From Monosporascus cannonballus (lineage: Eukaryota; Ascomycota; Sordariomycetes; Xylariales): a DNA stretch of 64,000 bases. Shown piece after piece: positions 26,375-39,062 of this stretch. A model generated the notes under the pieces. It did no database searches. It saw nothing but the letters and a program-made list of their open reading frames with translations, and was not told the origin of the DNA. Positions within the stretch are counted from its first letter, which is position 1. Every line of letters starts with the position of its first letter. The position numbers and the translations under genes are program-made. Location of the stretch: the NCBI GenBank assembly GCA_004154925.1, contig QJNS01000251.1, forward strand, positions 47,458-111,457, read 5' to 3'.

Positions 26375-26517
26375 TGTAGTATTGTTTATCTTTTAAGTTT
26401 TTAAGAAATGTTTTATTATTGTATAAAGAAAAAAGAAGTTATTTAGAAAGCACGGAACGCTTGCGTAAATATAGCGAAACGGCGGCTTAGGTAAGCCGCT
26501 TTGCTAGTGCCGTAACA
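26375..26517. repeat. 143-bp direct repeat, right copy (possible short LTR)
   Basis: Ends GTGCCGTAACA at 26517 and begins TGTAGTATTG; colinear with 15215-15358. The right copy keeps more C/G. The five flanking bases (TATGC left, CATTC right) do not match well, so the LTR-pair reading is open. Confidence 0.55.
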
Positions 26518-27127
26518 CATTCTTGAGCAGGAATATCGCAACGCTTTCCGCGAGGCCGGTAAACTTCTCGCGACCGCTCCTCAACACAAGCGCCGTATGC
26601 TAGAAGCATATCGTAAAGCTGCAGAGATCGCCTTCACCGACAAGAACATCAATGCTGGATGGTGTTAAGCCGGTCTACTTCCTTTCAGACCCGAAACGGC
26701 ATTAAAGAACCCCGAGATAACACCCCAGCCGGCGCCCAAGCCGAAAACACCCCCGGAAATGGCGATCACTATTCAAAACGAAGTCGTCTATACTCCTCAT
26801 AGGGCTTACGAACTACGGAAAAGCATGCTAACGGCCGTACGCAACCAGGTGACGGCGTCTCGGGATGTACGGAACGCGGTAGCTAAAGCGGCTAAAGGGC
26901 TTGATAATCTTAACACTAAAAACGCCACTCTCCGCTATAATAATCACCTCCTGAGAGCGAAACTACAGAAATACGAAGGTCGTAAATGTCAAACTGTTGC
27001 TAAGCAACCGAATAAGATTTTTGCGAATTTAGCAGACATCAGGTCGGCTGAGGATAAGGCTACTAAGCGTTTGAAGCCTATAGAGGCTGGCGATCAGCTT
27101 ACAATTTACAGTTATATTGAAAAATAA
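26518..27127 (+). pseudogene. C-terminal fragment of a pogo/Fot1-type transposase
   Basis: One continuous frame from about 26525 to 27127 with a single stop, TAA at 26666-26668. It encodes the transposase tail: AFREAGKLL ... AEIAFTDKNINAGW, then AGLLPFRPETAL (the GW..AGL.PF.P signature of pogo-type DDE transposases), a Pro-rich linker and a Lys/Asn-rich coiled tail. The catalytic core is missing: the fragment starts right where the 143-bp repeat ends, so that repeat or element truncated it. The single stop at a Trp-Cys-x-Ala-Gly site could come from one C to T change. Composition is normal, unlike the neighbouring block. Confidence 0.65.
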
Positions 27128-27525
27128 CCTGCGAAGAAATGGCAGCGCAAATCTAAATAACGTAGATAGCTCCATTTTACCAAGAAATGCATTGTTGCGT
27201 TGTTAAACAACTTTTGAATGTGTAGGTTACTATCAAATTGTATGTGTTTTCTCTATACATTGTGGGGTATGAGGTTACACCGCCATGCCGACAAATACTG
27301 CTAGATAGGGGCTGCACCCCAGTCGGCAATTCCGGGCGCCGAACTCGGCTCCTCGTGTAGTCGCGTGATCCGTAGCCTGTATCAAACACAACAGATGAGT
27401 GTTTAAACATTGCATTGATCCAGAAAGGTTGCTTAAAAGCCGCTCGAGTGAAGCCATTCCCCTACCGCCCAACATGCAAGATACCCAAACCTACTTCACG
27501 AATCTTCATCGTGCTTTACGCAGAC
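27128..27525. other. PKS upstream region
   Basis: About 400 bp between the transposase fragment and the PKS start codon; expected to hold the core promoter. The frame of exon 1 stays open back to 27415, but [11 protein letters not shown] at 27526 begins just before the KS domain as in other fungal PKSs. No clear TATA element or operator recognised. Confidence 0.45.
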
Positions 27526-30500
27526 ATGAGCCTCAATGAACCTGTTGTTATCATAGGCAGCGCCTGCCGCTTCCCAGGCAGCCTCAACACTCCCTCGAAG
27601 CTCTGGGACTTTCTCAAGCAACCTAGAGACTTACAGAGCGATGTCCCCAAAGACAGGTTCGACATTGACCGTTTCTACCATCCGGATGGCTCCCATCACG
27701 GTCGTACTAATGCACGGCATGGCTACTTCCTTGAGGAGGACCTGCACGCTTTCGATGCTCAGTTCTTCACCATCCAAGCTGGAGAAGCCGAGAGCATGGA
27801 TCCGCAGCAACGCCTGCTTCTGGAATCCACCTACGACGCTTTGTCTTCGGCAGGGTTGCGGCTGACGGACCTGAAGGGATCCAACACGGCTGTCTACGTT
27901 GGTATCATGACACACGATTTCGAGCTTACCAAGGTCAAAGACTTGGACCATATTCCCACCTACCTGGCCACTGGTGCTGCCACGAGTATTGCGTCAAACC
28001 GCATATCGTACTTCTTTGACTGGCACGGCCCTAGTGTAAGTAGGCGCATCTGCATGTCATCATTACGAGGAATAGCTCCCGGGTTTAGCTGACTTGGTTT
28101 CAAGATGACCATTGACACGGCATGCAGCTCATCTCTTGTTGCTGTGCACCACGCTGTACAACAGCTGCGGACTGGCACCAGCAAGGTTGCTGTAGCAGCT
28201 GGTGCCAATCTGATTCTCTCGCCCTGTAAGCTGCTCACCGAGGCCCATCATCTCAGCCCGAGCATCATGGAGAGAAGTGCGGTCTGACCGATAACAGTAA
28301 ACTATATCACTGAGAGCAAGTTGTCAATGCTCTCGCCCACAGGAAGGTCGCGGATGTGGGACGCTGCCGCCGACGGATATGCAAGAGGAGTACGCGAAGT
28401 AGCACCAGTATCTTGCCCAAGTCAAGTATTCTAATGACTGTTACAGGAGGGAATAGCTTGCGTGATCCTTAAGACTCTGTCCCAGGCACTGACCGATGGC
28501 GACACGATCGAATGCGTCATTCGTGAGACCGGAGTAGGACAAGACGGCAGAACAACTGGCATCACGATGCCGAGTCATACAGCACAGGCGGCGCTCATTC
28601 GCGCGACCTACGCAAGGGCTGGGCTCGACCTTGAGAAAGCCGAAAACCGCCCTCAGTTTTTCGAAGCCCATGGTGAGTGGCATTTTGACTCTCCGCTGTT
28701 GGTCCTCTGAACTAATAATGTCTTCTTCCTAAGGAACCGGGACCCCGGCTGGAGACCCTCAGGAAGCCGAGGCTATTGCAACTGCATTTTTTGGGAAAGA
28801 TGTTGGGGCCCCCGGCAAGATCCCTGAGCTGTTTACCGGTTCTATTAAGACCGTTATTGGCCACACAGAAGGCACAGCTGGTATTGCCGGACTGTTGAAG
28901 TGTTCACTCGCCGTGCAACATGGCATCATTCCGCCCAATTTACTCTTGGATAGACTCAACCCCAAAGTAGAACCATTTTGCCGCCACCTGCGCATTCCCA
29001 CAGAAGCGCAGCCATGGCCAGCCACTCTGCCAGGCCAGCCTCGAAGAGCGAGTGTCAATTCATTCGGTAATTAACCTCATCTCTCTCCCTCTCTCACACG
29101 CACATACACATTGATGTGTTGACACCTTGATACTGACCAACCACAGGGTTTGGGGGCACTAATGCGCATGCTATCATTGAAGAGTACCGGGTAGACAGCC
29201 CAAAGTCTACTCGCGAATCTCCCAGTGAGTCGACCTGCGCCTTGCCTCTGGTCTTTTCTGCCAGAACGCAACGTTCCTTGAAAGCCAATATGGAGAGTAT
29301 TCTGCATTTCATCAAGTCCAACCCAGATGTCGACGCCGTGGATTTGGCATGGACGCTTCTCCGCAAGCGGTCAGCTCTGCCCCTGCGTTACTCCATCTCC
29401 GGACACACGATGGATGCTCTTTGCTTAGCATTGGAACATGCCATCAAGGAAGAGAGTTTAGGGATCGAGTTTGCTTCGAGCAACAGCAACCAAGCCAAGC
29501 CCCGCGGTCTGGGCATTTTCACTGGCCAAGGGGCTCAGTGGCCCGGGATGATGAAACAGCTCATCGTCAACGCTCCCTTTGTCCGAAACATCCTAGTCGA
29601 ACTGGATGGCTCGCTGCAGACTCTTCCAGAGGGATATCGTCCTTTGTGGTCACTGCAGGAGCAGCTCTTATTAGAGGGTGACGCCTCTAATGTGCGCCAT
29701 GCTAGCTTCTCTCAGCCTCTCTGCGCGGCAGTTCAGATTGTTCTTATACGGTTGTTGGGGGCTGCTGGTATCAAGTTCTCGGCGATGGTTGGACACAGCT
29801 CCGGCGAGATTGCCTGCGCCTTTGCCGTGGGATATATCAGTGCATCACAGGCTATCCGTATAGCGTACCTTCGTGGTCTTGTCTCGGGGAACGCCGGATC
29901 TCCCAGCGGACAGGAGGGAGGCATGCTAGCAGCCGGCGTCTCGTTTGAGGACGCGAAAGAGCTTTGTGAACTGGAGGCATTCCAGGGGCGTGTTTGCATC
30001 GCAGCTTGCAACTCCCCCAACAGCGTTACTCTGTCAGGGGACACGGATGCTCTAGCTGAAATCCTCGAGGTCTTGGAGGATGAGTCAAAATTCGCGCGGA
30101 TGCTCCGTGTCGACAAGGCGTATCATTCACATCACATGTTGCCTTGTTCGAGTCCCTACATCAAGGCGCTCATCGACTGTGGCTGCAGCGTGGCTGACGG
30201 GTCCGAATCCTCGTCAGCGTCTTGGTACTCATCCGTTTATGAGGGCAAGAAAATGCGGATCAGCGACGTCACAGCGCAGTACTGGAGCGACAACCTTGTC
30301 TCCCCTGTGCTTTTTTCCCAAGCCATTGAGCAAGCAGGCCTTGAATGCTGTCCTCTTGACCTCGCCATCGAAGTTGGCCCTCATCCTTCTCTGAAGGCGC
30401 CCGCGACCGCCACGCTTAGAAACATAACGTCGGAAGAAATACCATATACCGGTTGTCTGCAGAGGGGTGAAAATGACGTCCAAGCCTTCGCTGATGCACT

Positions 30501-33500
30501 TGGATATCTTTGGGAACGGTTCGCTACGCTCCATCCTATCGACGCCGACAAATTTGTCTCTGCATTGTGGCCGAATAAACCCGTCCAGAATATTGCCAAG
30601 GACTTGCCTGGATACTGTTGGGATCACTCTCGGAAGTATTGGGTGGAATCGCGCGCTATCAGGGCCCACCTCCGCGGGCCTCGTCCACATCTCATGCTAG
30701 GATCGCTTCTGCCCTCGAGCACGCCGTCGACGTTCCAATGGCAGAACTTCATTAGACCACGGGATCACGAATGGCTTCAGGGTCACGAGCTTCAGGGCCA
30801 GGCAGTATTCCCTGCCGCTGGCTACGTTATCATGGCTATGGAGGCAGCACTTCACATTGCAGGTGACCGGCCGGTGCAATTGCTCGAACTCCTCGATTTC
30901 AGCATTGACAAGGCCGTCACCTTTGACGATTCTGATAGCATGGCCGAGCTGACGCTTACGGCCAAGGTCGGCGACAACGCAGATCGGCTTGCACTCAGCT
31001 TCAGTATTGATTCATGCCTGTCGCGAGAAACGAACTTATCTCCGTCGGCTCAGGGACAGCTCATTGTCACCTTCGGGCCTGACACACCCGACATCTTACC
31101 TGCCCCCAAGGACGTGCCTCCACACGCAAACACCGTTGACACCCGGCTCTTCTACCGTGAGCTCGATGCACTCGGGTACGACTACAGCAAAAACTTCCGT
31201 TGTGTCTACAGCATGGTGAGAACCGGTGGCAGGGCCTCTGGTAACATGGCTCACCCACGACTCGAAGATGGATCTCATCCGATTGTCCTGCACCCTGCAA
31301 ATCTGGACCTGGCGTTCCAGACCATCATGGGTGCGTATTCTTCCCCGGGCGATAAGCGCATGCGTTCACTTTATGTGCCTGTCCATGTGGGAAGAATTAC
31401 TCTGGTCCCTTCGTTGTGCTCATCGACTCTCAAATCACTGGATGGCGTGCACTACAACGCCATCAACACATATGGTGGGGGTGACCACCTAGCAGGTGAT
31501 GTCGAGGTTTTCGACAGAGCCAGCAATGCTGTCCTCTACCACGTCGAGAATCTCGTCCTCAAGCCGCTGACACCTGCTTCTATATCTGAGGACCATCGCC
31601 CTTTTACCAAGTCTGTCTGGGGTCCGCTTTATCCAGATAAGATCTTGGATATTAAGGAGCTCTGGGCAACTGAACAGGACAAACAGGCCATTCCCATCAT
31701 TGAGCGCGTCGTCTACTTCTTTGTGAAAAAGTTCCTCAGTGAACTGACAGACGAGGATCGCCGCAACGCCTCGGCTGGTCACCAGAGGTACATATATTGG
31801 CATGAACATGTCGTCGCCATTGCAAGGAACGGCAAGCACCTATTCTACCAAGCGTCATGGGAAGACGATACGCAAGAGATAATTGACCAGCTTCTTGAAG
31901 AGTAAGCAAGTTTTCTCCCCAATCAACCTCTTACCACGTGGCTGACACAAATCATCGTTTGTAGGAACTGGTACCACCCTCACCTGCGTCTTGCCAAACT
32001 CGTCAGCGATAATCAACTATCAACAATCCGCGAAAACAAGAACCCGTTTATCTGGATGAACGAGAACGGGCTTTTGACGGAATTCTACACAAGCTACCTA
32101 ACGAGCGGTCCGACGTGGAAGTATGGTCAGGAACTCATAGGACAAATCGCGCATCGTTTCCAGAACATGGATATTCTCGAAATTGGTGAGTCGGCTTACT
32201 GTGGTCCTCTTTGGAACCCTGGACTAACAAGCCGTTGCGCAGGCGCTGGCACTGGATCGGCGACACGCTACATCTTGGACATTCCCGAGCTTGGTTACAA
32301 CAGCTACACCTTCACAGATATCTCGGCAGCTTTCTTTGAAAAGGCCCGCGAGAAGTTTGCCGACCACCAAGATCGCATGGAGTTTCGGAAGCTGGATATC
32401 ACCAAAAGCCCAGAGGAGCAGGGTTTCAAGCCACACGCCTACGACCTTATCGTCGCTTCATCTGTTCTCCATGCGACACCTTGCCTGACCGAGACTATGG
32501 CCAACGCGAGAACGCTACTGAAGCCTGGTGGCCATGTGGTCATCTGCGAAGCGACGAACAAAGATCACATGCGCGTTGGCTACCTTTTCGGTCTCTTTCC
32601 CGACTGGTGGGCCGGCATCAACGAGGGCCGTGAATTGGATCCATTTGCAACTTGTGACGAGTGGGACGCGATTTTCAAGAAGACCGGGTTTTCCGGCATT
32701 GACAGCGTCACAACGGACCGTGAAAGTTATCTCTTCCCAAACTCCCTGTTCAGCACCCACGCCATCACATCCGAAATTTCGCGACTCGACAATCCCCTGG
32801 CTGCTCCCCTGAAAGATACATACCCGCAGCTGGTGGTCATTGGAGGCAAATCCGCGCGGTCTTCTGCTATCCTGGCTCAGATGAAAGATGCTCTCCCCAA
32901 TCGACAAATTCTGAATGTGCCGAGCCTCTACGATTTGAAGTCGTACGAATCCGGGTTTGAGAGCAAGGCTACTTTCGTCGTCATCTCTGAGCTAGATGAA
33001 GAACTTTATGACGGCTTCAACGAAGTCAAGCTCGAAGCTGTCAAGTCCCTCTTCTCTGGCTCCGCTAGAAGCATTCTCTCGCTCACTGAGAATGCTTGGA
33101 TTGACAACCCTCGCCAGGCCATGACCATCGGCATGCTCCGCTCCGTCCGACTTGAGAACCCCGATGTTCACTTCCAATGTTTAGACGTGGACAAGATTGA
33201 AGAGATGGACATCAAGTTCTTCCTCGAACAGATCCTGCGCCTTGAAGAGGGCATCCCAGAAAACATTCTCTGGACACTCGAACCCGAGATCTGTGTGTCC
33301 AAGGGCCGTGCTTGGGTGCCGCGCATCAAACAAGATGCAGTGAGAAACAACCGCCTGAACTCCGGGCGGCGCGTCATTACAGACAACTTCGATGCGAGCA
33401 CGACCCCCATCTTGTTGCGAAGTGCAGACAAGGAACCAGTCTTGGTGGCGGCTGAGACTTTTCCTCCTCTCGGTGTACCACCTAATGCAGCCTTCCAGAG

Positions 33501-36500
33501 CATTCAGGTTCACTATGCCACTCTCAAGGCCATTCGTATTTACAACCTTGGGTACTTCCATATCGTACTAGGAAACATTGCGGGGACCGACAACACGGTG
33601 TTGGCGCTCTCAGAGACTAACGCATCCATCGTGAATGTCCCGTCTAAAAGGCTCTTTGGCTTGCCACCCGCTGGTAGCACTGGTGCCCCAGCGTTGTTGT
33701 CCGTTGCGGCGAGCCTTCTTGCACAAAGAATGTTTTCTGATGCGCCATCCGGGTCCGCAGCTCTCGTGTTTGAACCTCCCAAGTTCTGCGTTGATGCAAT
33801 GGCACGGGCTGCCAAGAGCCGCGGTGTTCGCATCCACTTCGCGACCACACAGCCCTCATCAGACGCCATGTCCGGCGTGGCTCCTGTCATCAAGCTGCAC
33901 CCGCGCGAGACTGACCGAGCGCTGCAGCAGGCGCTCCCAGCAGGGATCTCCGCTTTCTACGATTTCTCTGCGGATCGAAGCGACTTTGCTTTGGGTCCCC
34001 GTCTCGCGACCAATCTGCCGACCAGTTGTCTCAAGTTCGGTCGCGCCGATATTATACAAGAGGTCGCGGCTTCAATTGTCTACGACGACGACGACCGTGA
34101 AGTGGCTCAACTAGAACTGGTTGGCGAGTCTGTAGCCACAGCGCCGTCACTGGCCATTGATATCACCCAAGATACTCCCATCACCAAGGTTACTGCCTTG
34201 GAAAGCGGGATGAACGTGGCGACCGTTGTCGACTGGAAAGTCGATTGTCCAGTTTCTGCCCGGGTTCGCGCGGTGGACTCTGGGAGGTTGTTCGTCCAAG
34301 ACAAGACCTATCTGCTTGTTGGTCTGTCTCAATCGATGGGCCGCTCATTGGCTCGCTGGATCATAACACATGGCGGACGTCACGTCGTCTTGTCCAGTCG
34401 GAACCCCCAGACGCCGGAACCCAAATGGATCGAGGAGATGGAGAGGCTTGGTGGAACTATCACAGTCCTCCCAATGTGAGTTTACGCCTCTTCTCCTGTA
34501 TTGTTTTATACGCTAATCAAGCCAAAGGGACGCTTCGAAAGAACAGTCGGTCGACGACGGCCTGGCTGCGCTCCGTGACGTTTTCAAGCTGCCTCCCATC
34601 GGCGGTATTGCTTACGGTCCTCTTGTGCTGAAGGATGCCCTGCTGAGGAACATGGACCTCGCGACAATGGACGTAGTGCTGAACTCCAAAGTTGTCGGCG
34701 CGAAACTTCTGCACGAGCGCTTTTCTGACCCACAGAATAACCCTCTGGACTTTTTTGTTATGTTCTCGTCAGCTGCGCTCTTCGGTGGTAACCCTGGTCA
34801 GACCAATTACACAGCTGCAAATGCATATCTGCAAGCATTGGGCCAACACCGTCGCACGAAGGGTTTAGCTGTAAGTGCCCCCCTTTTTGACTGAACCACT
34901 CGAGAGTTCCCATCTAACGATCTCTTACCAAGGCGTCGACTATTCACATTGGGGCCGTCATGGGCATTGGATACCTTACTAGAAGCAGCCGCGAGGCAGA
35001 ATTCCAGGAGAAGTCCGACGTAGACACGCTTGGCGAAGATGAGTTCCTCACTCTTTTTGCCGAGGCCGTCGTCTCTGGACGCCGCGTCAACGGAGTGAAC
35101 GGCTGCAAGGCTGAAACTGTGATCGACATGACAGATATCGAGATCGGGTCTGGTATCCCGGCTCTGGAATCTCGACACAAGGAAACGATTAAGTTCTATG
35201 GTGATCCGCGCTTTGGTAACCTGAAGACCCCCGAAAGTCGCGGCAACGTTGGCGATTCGTCTGGTTCCGAGATGTCAGTCAGGGACCTTTTGTTGCAAGC
35301 CACAACAATGGAGGAAGTTCGTCAGGCCATTAGTGGTAAGTGAGCCCCTTATTTGATCTAACAACCAAGGTATATGTCTGAACATAATTCAACCGCCACA
35401 GATAGTCTTTCCCAGAAGATGCGCGGTGTTTTGCATATCCCGCCCGAAGAGAGCGTCAACGCAACAGCTCCACTCCTCGACCAGGGTATCGACTCTCTCG
35501 GTGCTATCACCGTTGCCTCCTGGTGAGTTCTTCAGAAAGATCGAAACGAACTCGTTGCTAAGAAATGATCAGGTTCTCCAAGCAGTTTTTCCTGGATATT
35601 CCGATCCTCAGGGTCCTCAGTGGTGCCTCCATTGCCGAACTTGCTGCGGAAGCAGCTGGAAGACTTCCACCAAGTGCTATCCCTCTTGTGGCAGACGCCG
35701 GCGACACCAGCGGGTCGAGCCTGGATTCGGGGCCATCAGATGTGTCGTCTTTGGCCTCGGTGACCACAGTTTCGACCCCACCTCCGGATACTCCCAGCAC
35801 AAAGAACGGGAAGGGCGTGGTGCGCCAGGCTCCGATGTCTCTTGTGCAGAATTACTCATGGAGACTCCAACAGGAGCTCACCGACGATCCAACTATCTTC
35901 CATAACACTATTGGTGTTATCATGAAAGGCCACATGGATCTAGACAAGCTAAGCAAGGCTGTCACCTTGAGTCTCCATAGACATGAGACCTTCCGTACGG
36001 CATTCCTGCCAGAATCGGACTCCGATCATGTGCAGCATGTTCTTCAGGCGCCGTCATGGCGTATGCAGTGCCTCCAGGTGTCCAACCGAGAAGCGGCTGT
36101 CGAGGCACTGAGGAAGCTGGAAAAGGAGACGTACGACCTCGCCGCAGGAGAGACTTTCAAGATTGTCAACTACTCTTGGTCGCAGGAAGACCATCTACTT
36201 GTCATTGGCTATCACCGACTGGCGGGCGATGGATCAACGACCGAGAATCTAGTGGCCGAGATCTCTTCCCTCTATGACGGTGCAAACCTTCCAACGCCGC
36301 CGCAGTACGCCGACTTCGCCATCAAACAGCGAGCGGACTTCGAAAGCGGTCGCATGGACGCGGACATTTCCTACTGGACGAAATTGTACGAGAAGGCCCC
36401 AGCAATCTTGAGTGTTCTGCCTCTCCCCCAAGCACATAGGCAACGCGGCGCGAATGTTAGTTGGGACCAGCACACTGGCATGTTTCGATTGAATGCCGTC

Positions 36501-37133
36501 CTGGCGTTCCGTATCAAGGAGTGCACAAAGAAGCTCAAGATGAGCCCTATGAACTTTTACCTGGCCGCTTACAACGTACTCCTGGCCCGTCTGACGAACC
36601 AGTCTGATATTGCTATCGGCATCGCGGATACCAATCGGTCTAGCATCCAAGACATCTCCACCATGGGCTACTTTGCCAACCTCCTCCCCTTGCGAATGGT
36701 CTACTCGTCGACGATGACGTTTGCCGACCAGCTCGAATCCACCAAAGAGAGTATGCGTCAGGCGATGCAACACGCCCGTGTCCCCTATGGCGTGATTCTT
36801 GAGCGTCTGGGACTGGCCGGTACTACTGCCCGAGATCTTCAACATGCGCCACTATTCCAAGCCGTGTTCGACTATAGGCAGGGCGCCGCCGAGAGCGGCA
36901 CGATTGGCGGCGCAAGCATTGCCGAGGTGCTTGCATCGCGCGAGCGTACGCCGTACGATGTGGTGCTGGAGATGTCGGACGACCCTACCAAAGACCCTCT
37001 TCTTACTGTCAAATTGCAGAGCTCGCTCTACGGCCCACAAGATCCACAGGCATTCTTAGATGCGTATGTGTCGTTGCTGACAACATTGTCCACAACTACG
37101 TCGTTGCGTGTTGAAATGGGAACGCTTAATTGA
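27526..37133 (+). CDS. Highly reducing polyketide synthase with C-terminal condensation domain
   Basis: Twelve exons: 27526-28035, 28105-28225, 28298-28389, 28447-28672, 28734-29066, 29147-31901, 31965-32185, 32243-34475, 34528-34870, 34933-35335, 35402-35522, 35573-37133. All phases agree and give 2972 residues, near LovB size. KS (about 4-430): TACSSS Cys, EAHGTG and GHTEGTAG His. AT (about 550-870): GHSSG Ser near 645. DH (about 960-1250): [11 protein letters not shown]is 974, HPANLD Asp 1148. C-methyltransferase: [13 protein letters not shown] near 1416. Then a long degenerate linker/pseudo-[12 protein letters not shown] near 2111, Tyr 2258 in [16 protein letters not shown] Ser 2444. Terminal C domain: [17 protein letters not shown] (2666-2673), [19 protein letters not shown]; nothing follows it. 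Predicted product: a C-methylated reduced chain. The C domain keeps the first His but has Arg for the second of HHxxxDG. Role of the C domain (release or cyclisation) is unknown. Confidence 0.95.
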
Positions 37134-38417
37134 GCAAGTCCTGGCACTTAGAACAATAGGCGTAGAAACAAGGAAATAGAGACGTATGAAGCTGGAGTTT
37201 GAAGTAAACTAATAATCCTTACGACGGTTCGTCAGATGCATGCACTCAGCCTGTAACTATAAACCTCAGTCACTAGGGGCTGCCATATTTCAGAAGTCAA
37301 TCCAGGATCCGGGTTGGCGCACCCCAACCATGCCCCAAGGGGCGGGCATTCGACTCTGGATTTACACAAAGGAGACATGTCGAATACCATCAATAGTTCT
37401 GTAGCCATTCACTTATAGTATTTCTAGCACAAAATCTTCTTTGCTCTTATTATCTCACCGTCCTCCTCCTTTGTTCGAATGTACGATTGGTTACTCATCG
37501 TATCTAACCAGCAAAATAGCTAAAAAGGGAGCAAGCCAGAAAGTACAACGACTACTAATCTCTAGTCAAACTTGACCATCTATTAGCGGCAAACACTATT
37601 GTCCGATATTTGACCCTTGATAGCTGAGTTAATGATGCAAAACTCAGGTGTAAACGGGACTGCAAACGGGACTGCAAAGAGTTAAACCTCGGGCTCTCCA
37701 AAGCTCATGACGTCGGCTTCCAGTAGGCAACCAAGCATGGCGTCGTTTCCGACAGGAAAGAAGTGACTTTTGTTTTAAATTACTTGAAGCCGGAAAGAGT
37801 CAGATATTTTGCTAAGGACTCAAACCTACATGATTTTACCGGAAGCCCCTACTGGGACTTTCATAATCGAGGTCGATAGGGGCTTCCGATGCGATCCCGC
37901 CCGCGCCTGCAATGAGAATAATATAGAGACTCACGCTGACTCAAGAATCCGCGTCCACCTGAGCATGGGGCCTGTACCACTTGCCTATTCGGGCTGTTTA
38001 AACGACGGTAATCAGGACGACTCTACCCCTCTGGTCACCCGCCTGACACGACCATTCCAGGTTCGCTGCTTGTTCCCTTCCGGGAAATGCCAATCTAGAA
38101 CGTGGAACCAAAAAGCAAAAGTCTCCGGTAGGAGACCTTGGCCTCTGATTTACCCATAAGTTAGCCAGGTTCTTTCAAAGAACGGAGGACTATCGAGGTC
38201 TTCGGCCTTACGAAAGAGTCCCACACTACCGTGACGGATTATTACAGGGACAGGGAAAGGCGGAAGTTCAGATTAGGCAGCGCCTTTTAACAGCATGATA
38301 ATCCAAAAAAGCGCCGATATAGGGCCCTTATGCGACCCCTTACCCCACCCTAGACTGAGTTGAAATCGGCGGCCGACGTGGCTGCGCCGGATCCCAGCGT
38401 GCCTCGACTACAAGACA
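37134..38417. other. PKS downstream region
   Basis: About 1.3 kb without a convincing gene. It includes a 12-bp perfect inverted repeat CGGAAGCCCCTA / TAGGGGCTTCCG (37840-37851 and 37877-37888) and a tandem 12-mer AAACGGGACTGC x2 near 37652-37675. A 116-codon frame (37809-38159) runs through the inverted repeat and resembles no family. Confidence 0.45.
37840..37888. repeat. Perfect 12-bp inverted repeat, 25-nt spacer
   Basis: CGGAAGCCCCTA (37840-37851) and TAGGGGCTTCCG (37877-37888). Could be a small transposon end pair, a protein-binding site or a hairpin in an untranslated RNA. No function assigned. Confidence 0.5.
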
Positions 38418-38425
38418 AGTTGCGA

Positions 38426-38830
38426 TAGGGCGAGGGAATACCCACCCATGCACTTTTACCCACGGACCCGTGGGGGTCCCGTGGGTAACGCGCAACTCCC
38501 ATGGGTCACCCATGGAAGTTTTTCCAAATGCAAAAATGCCCACCGGTCACCCATGGGAGTTTTTCCGAATTCAAAAATACCCACGGGCCACCTATGGGAA
38601 TTTTGACCTACCCATTAGTACCCACGTTATTATGCGAAGGTGGCAACGACGGTAATAACGACGGCGACAATTATATCGATAATTGTATTAACAAATACAT
38701 TAACGGTAAAAAATTTTTTTATCGTCGATAGTTTTCTGAGTATGTTTTGGTTTATGAGGATTCCCATGGGTGACCCGTGGGACTTTTTCTTTTTGCGTGG
38801 GTTCCCACGGGTACCCATTCCCTCGTCCTA
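38426..38830. mobile_element. hAT-type MITE 2
   Basis: 405 bp with inverted ends TAGGGCGAGGGAAT and ATTCCCTCGTCCTA (one mismatch) and an exact 8-bp target duplication AGTTGCGA (38418-38425 and 38831-38838). As in MITE 1, the interior holds palindromic CCCACGGACCCGTGGG / CCCATGGGTCACCCATGG-type units and no gene. Short open frames across it are by-products of the repeats. Confidence 0.9.
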
Positions 38831-39062
38831 AGTTGCGACTCTTCAAGCCAAGTGCGAATTGAACGGAAGAGATGGGCGAAAAGTCCAGAGATTAAGACCC
38901 CGGTCTGCTTCTTACAAGTAGGATCAAGATACAAACCGCGTAATATGGCCCTCTTCTGTGTAAAATATGATGGAGACAAGGTGAAGGATCTCTTAGCTCG
39001 CATGCGTCGACGGGTGCATCTACCGGTCCGGCGAGTAGCGACGCAACAACGGGTGCCAAGTA

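Noticed and set aside
32186..32242. In-frame segment in the PKS methyltransferase considered as coding
   Set aside because: It is a 57-nt GTGAGT...GCAG intron; removing it restores [13 protein letters not shown], the SAM-binding motif.
37809..38159. 116-codon frame after the PKS
   Set aside because: Runs through an inverted repeat, matches no family and lacks supporting context.
38440..38830. Short repeated ACCCATGGG units as a possible CRISPR array or regulatory array
   Set aside because: They are inside a MITE with TIRs and an 8-bp target duplication; spacers are irregular and the organism is eukaryotic.
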